The notes under the pieces are model-generated. The model was not told the DNA's origin. It saw only the letters and a list, made by a program, of their open reading frames with translations, and searched no databases. A stretch of 64,000 bases of DNA from PALSA-350 sp963794165 (GTDB lineage: Bacteria; Acidobacteriota; Terriglobia; Terriglobales; Acidobacteriaceae). The stretch is from positions 219,556 to 283,555 of the forward strand of contig CAWCCT010000001.1 of assembly GCA_963794165.1 (NCBI GenBank). The letters are read 5' to 3'. This document shows, piece after piece, positions 62,500 to 64,000 of this stretch (position 1 is the first letter of the stretch; the number at the start of each line of letters is the position of its first letter). The position numbers were made by a program, and so were the translations under genes.

Positions 62500-62969
62500 G
62501 AACCCACGAATGTCCGCATCGAGTATCCAGTTCACTCGCTTCCGTTGGATGCCCACATTCAGCGCGTCCAGCGCCTGATGCGGCGCTGCGTCCCGGACGA
62601 AACCCATACGAGAAGCCCCGAAAGTCCACCTCGTATATCTGGTTGAGGATGGTCACCACCGCTTGCTGGACAATCTTGTCTTCCAGCGAAGCGATGCCCA
62701 ACGGCCGTTGCCGGCCATCGGCCTTCGGTATATAGACTCTCCGCGAGGGTTGTGCCCGGTACGCTCCACGATGCACCCGGCCATGGAGGTCGATAAGCCG
62801 ATCCTCCAGGCCTGACTTCATACTGCTGCCAACTTACTCCGTCCACTCCCGGCGCTGCTCTCCGCTGTAAGCGCGTGAAGCTCTCCCGTAGTAAGTCGAT
62901 CGTAAGATGGTGCAGTAAAGCGGTGAACCGTTCCTGCTTCCTTGCTCTGCTGCCGTTCGCGCACGCCAC
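62500..62969 (-). pseudogene. ltrA: Group II intron reverse transcriptase, N-terminal part with frameshifts
   Basis: Three frames on the minus strand line up as one protein: RKQERFTALLHHLTIDLLRE, SFTRLQRRAAPGVDGVSWQQYE (to about 62822), then GLEDRLIDLHGRVHRGAYRA, PSRRVYIPKADGRQRPLGI and FRGFSYGFRPGR (to about 62585), then HQALDALNVGIQRKRVNWIL and DADIRGFFD, ending where the recombinase unit begins. Two frameshifts plus the insertion inactivate it. Confidence 0.88.
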
Positions 62970-63985
62970 CTAACCCCTGGGACACGCGATGCTCCGCTCT
63001 GTGTCGGGTGCGTGTGTGACTGGGCGTTGTTCTCCTTCGTCTGTGCCCTTCCCTCCGCCGCCTCCGCGGAGGGTTGCCCCTCGTTGTTCGGTTAGCTTCA
63101 TCAGGTACTATGGCGCAGTCTGACTCCTCCAGCAGCGTACATGTCCGCATTGATGGTTCTTTGACCTTCGCGGACCGGTCTGATCGCTCAGACGCTCTGG
63201 AGATCTCCCGGTTCTCGTGCATATTGTTTCCTTAGCGTGCGCTGGAGCTCTAACGACTACGCAGGACCGGACAGCCACTCGCGTATAACGCGGCTGCCGT
63301 ATTGCCTTCCTGCTACTCGAAAGGGAGTCGGCATCCTGAACTGCAGACTTTTCGAAGCTCAATCACCCCGCCCACCAGTGCCTCTGTCTACGCTTCCAAG
63401 TGCCACCTCACGGATGACACCTGCAAGACTAGAGGTCAGGATGGAATCGCTTCTTCTTTTCCTGTAGGGCTCTTGCAACGCACGCCGCCTAACCCCTGGG
63501 ACACGGTTGCTCCGCTCTGTGTCGGATCCGCGTTGAGATGGGCGTCGTTCTCCTTGGTCTGCACCCTTCCCTCCGCCGCCTCCGCGGAAGCATTCGCCTC
63601 TTTGTTCGGTAGCTTCATCAGTACCATGGCGCAGTCCGACCCCTCCACAGCGTACATGCCAGGATGATGGTTCTTTCACCTTCCCCGGCCGGTCTGCTCG
63701 CGCAGACGCTCTGGAGGTCTCCCGGTTCTCGTGCACATTGCTTCCTGGCGTGCCTGAAGTCTTCGACTACGCCGAGCCCGGCAGCTGCTCGCGAATAACG
63801 CAGCTAACAGTGTTGCCTTCCCGCCGTCAGAAAGGGGTCGGCACTCGGTTGCATATTTTCGGAGCTCAATCCTCCCGCTCGCCAGTTCCCCTGTCTACGC
63901 TTCGCTATGCCTCCTCGCGGAGACACAGGCAAGACTCGGGGCCGGAATGAAGTCGCTTCTCCTTTTCCGTAGGGCTCTCTCATCC
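62961..63985 (-). repeat. Tandem duplication of intron 5' region
   Basis: Unit A 62961-63479 and unit B 63480-63985 both begin GCACGCC(A/G)CCTAACCCCTGG on the plus strand and both end in a GTAGGGCTCT stretch, with the same features in order but roughly one base in five changed. Unit B breaks off where the second unit restarts, so only unit A is joined to the reverse transcriptase. Confidence 0.8.
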
Positions 63986-64000
63986 CCTACAATGTGCCGG

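Larger units (their letters stand above)
58859..63985 (-). mobile_element. Group II intron, interrupted and decayed
   Basis: On the minus strand: duplicated 5' RNA region (62961-63985), reverse transcriptase reading pieces (62500-62969 and 58927-59766), domain V (58893-58927), a domain-VI-like stem and a CCCTACC 3' end near 58859. The serine recombinase unit (59767-62499) sits inside the reverse transcriptase gene. The 5' boundary is not certain. Confidence 0.8.

Overview
The window is a high-GC bacterial chromosome segment. The protein style suggests an Acidobacteriota soil bacterium (Terriglobia-like): Tat-exported Gfo/Idh oxidoreductases and sugar isomerases with RRDFLK-type leaders, secreted SnoaL/NTF2-like proteins, many amidohydrolase-type exported enzymes, GTG/TTG starts, and clusters of short GC-rich hairpins. 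No rRNA or tRNA gene was seen, so the taxonomic placement is inference from gene content.

Layout. 1-4.9 kb: ordinary chromosomal genes (end of an RND efflux pump and its outer-membrane lipoprotein, a SnoaL protein, a membrane protein, an alpha/beta hydrolase, a Nei-type DNA glycosylase). 5-11 kb: toxin-antitoxin (TA) modules (AbrB/PIN, BrnA with broken BrnT, VapBC, zeta toxin), a secreted beta-helix protein and a HopA1-like protein. 11-13 kb: secreted small proteins. 13-22.5 kb: a nucleic-acid-enzyme region with a nucleotidyltransferase/TIM-barrel pair, a uracil-DNA-glycosylase-like protein, a decayed type III-like restriction-modification locus whose methyltransferase is fused in frame to the front of an unrelated HNH-type lipoprotein, and a frameshifted restriction-nuclease-like gene. 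22.5-26.2 kb: five TA loci back to back. 26.3-29.5 kb: an IS3-family and an IS1182-family element. 29.5-33 kb: amidohydrolase, IS1182 remnant, decayed DUF433/DUF5615 pair. 33.5-43.2 kb: a DUF3987 protein and a chromosomal block of exported sugar or aromatic metabolism proteins and a glycosyltransferase. 43.6-54.7 kb: a second TA island (HigBA, VapBC, PIN/RHH, Phd fragment, ParD with broken ParE, DUF433/DUF5615, MntA/HepT) with a REP-associated tyrosine transposase (RAYT). 55.1-56.7 kb: a second IS3 copy, inverted relative to the first. 57.2-58.8 kb: a GH79-like glycosidase. 58.86-64 kb: a group II intron whose reverse transcriptase is split by a three-gene large serine recombinase unit.

Two themes stand out. 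First, about 18 TA loci occur here and in most damaged ones it is the toxin that is broken while the antitoxin stays open (BrnT, HigB, ParE, HepT, two DUF5615 toxins, two PIN toxins). Second, mobile elements are nested or have cut each other: serine recombinase in group II intron, RAYT 3' duplication around MntA-HepT, IS3 ends as solo remnants, and a family of hairpins resembling RAYT substrates. I did not find a clearly new complete multi-gene system; the best candidates for new biology are the HopA1-like protein, the translationally coupled nucleotidyltransferase/TIM-barrel pair, and the lipoprotein-methyltransferase chimera.
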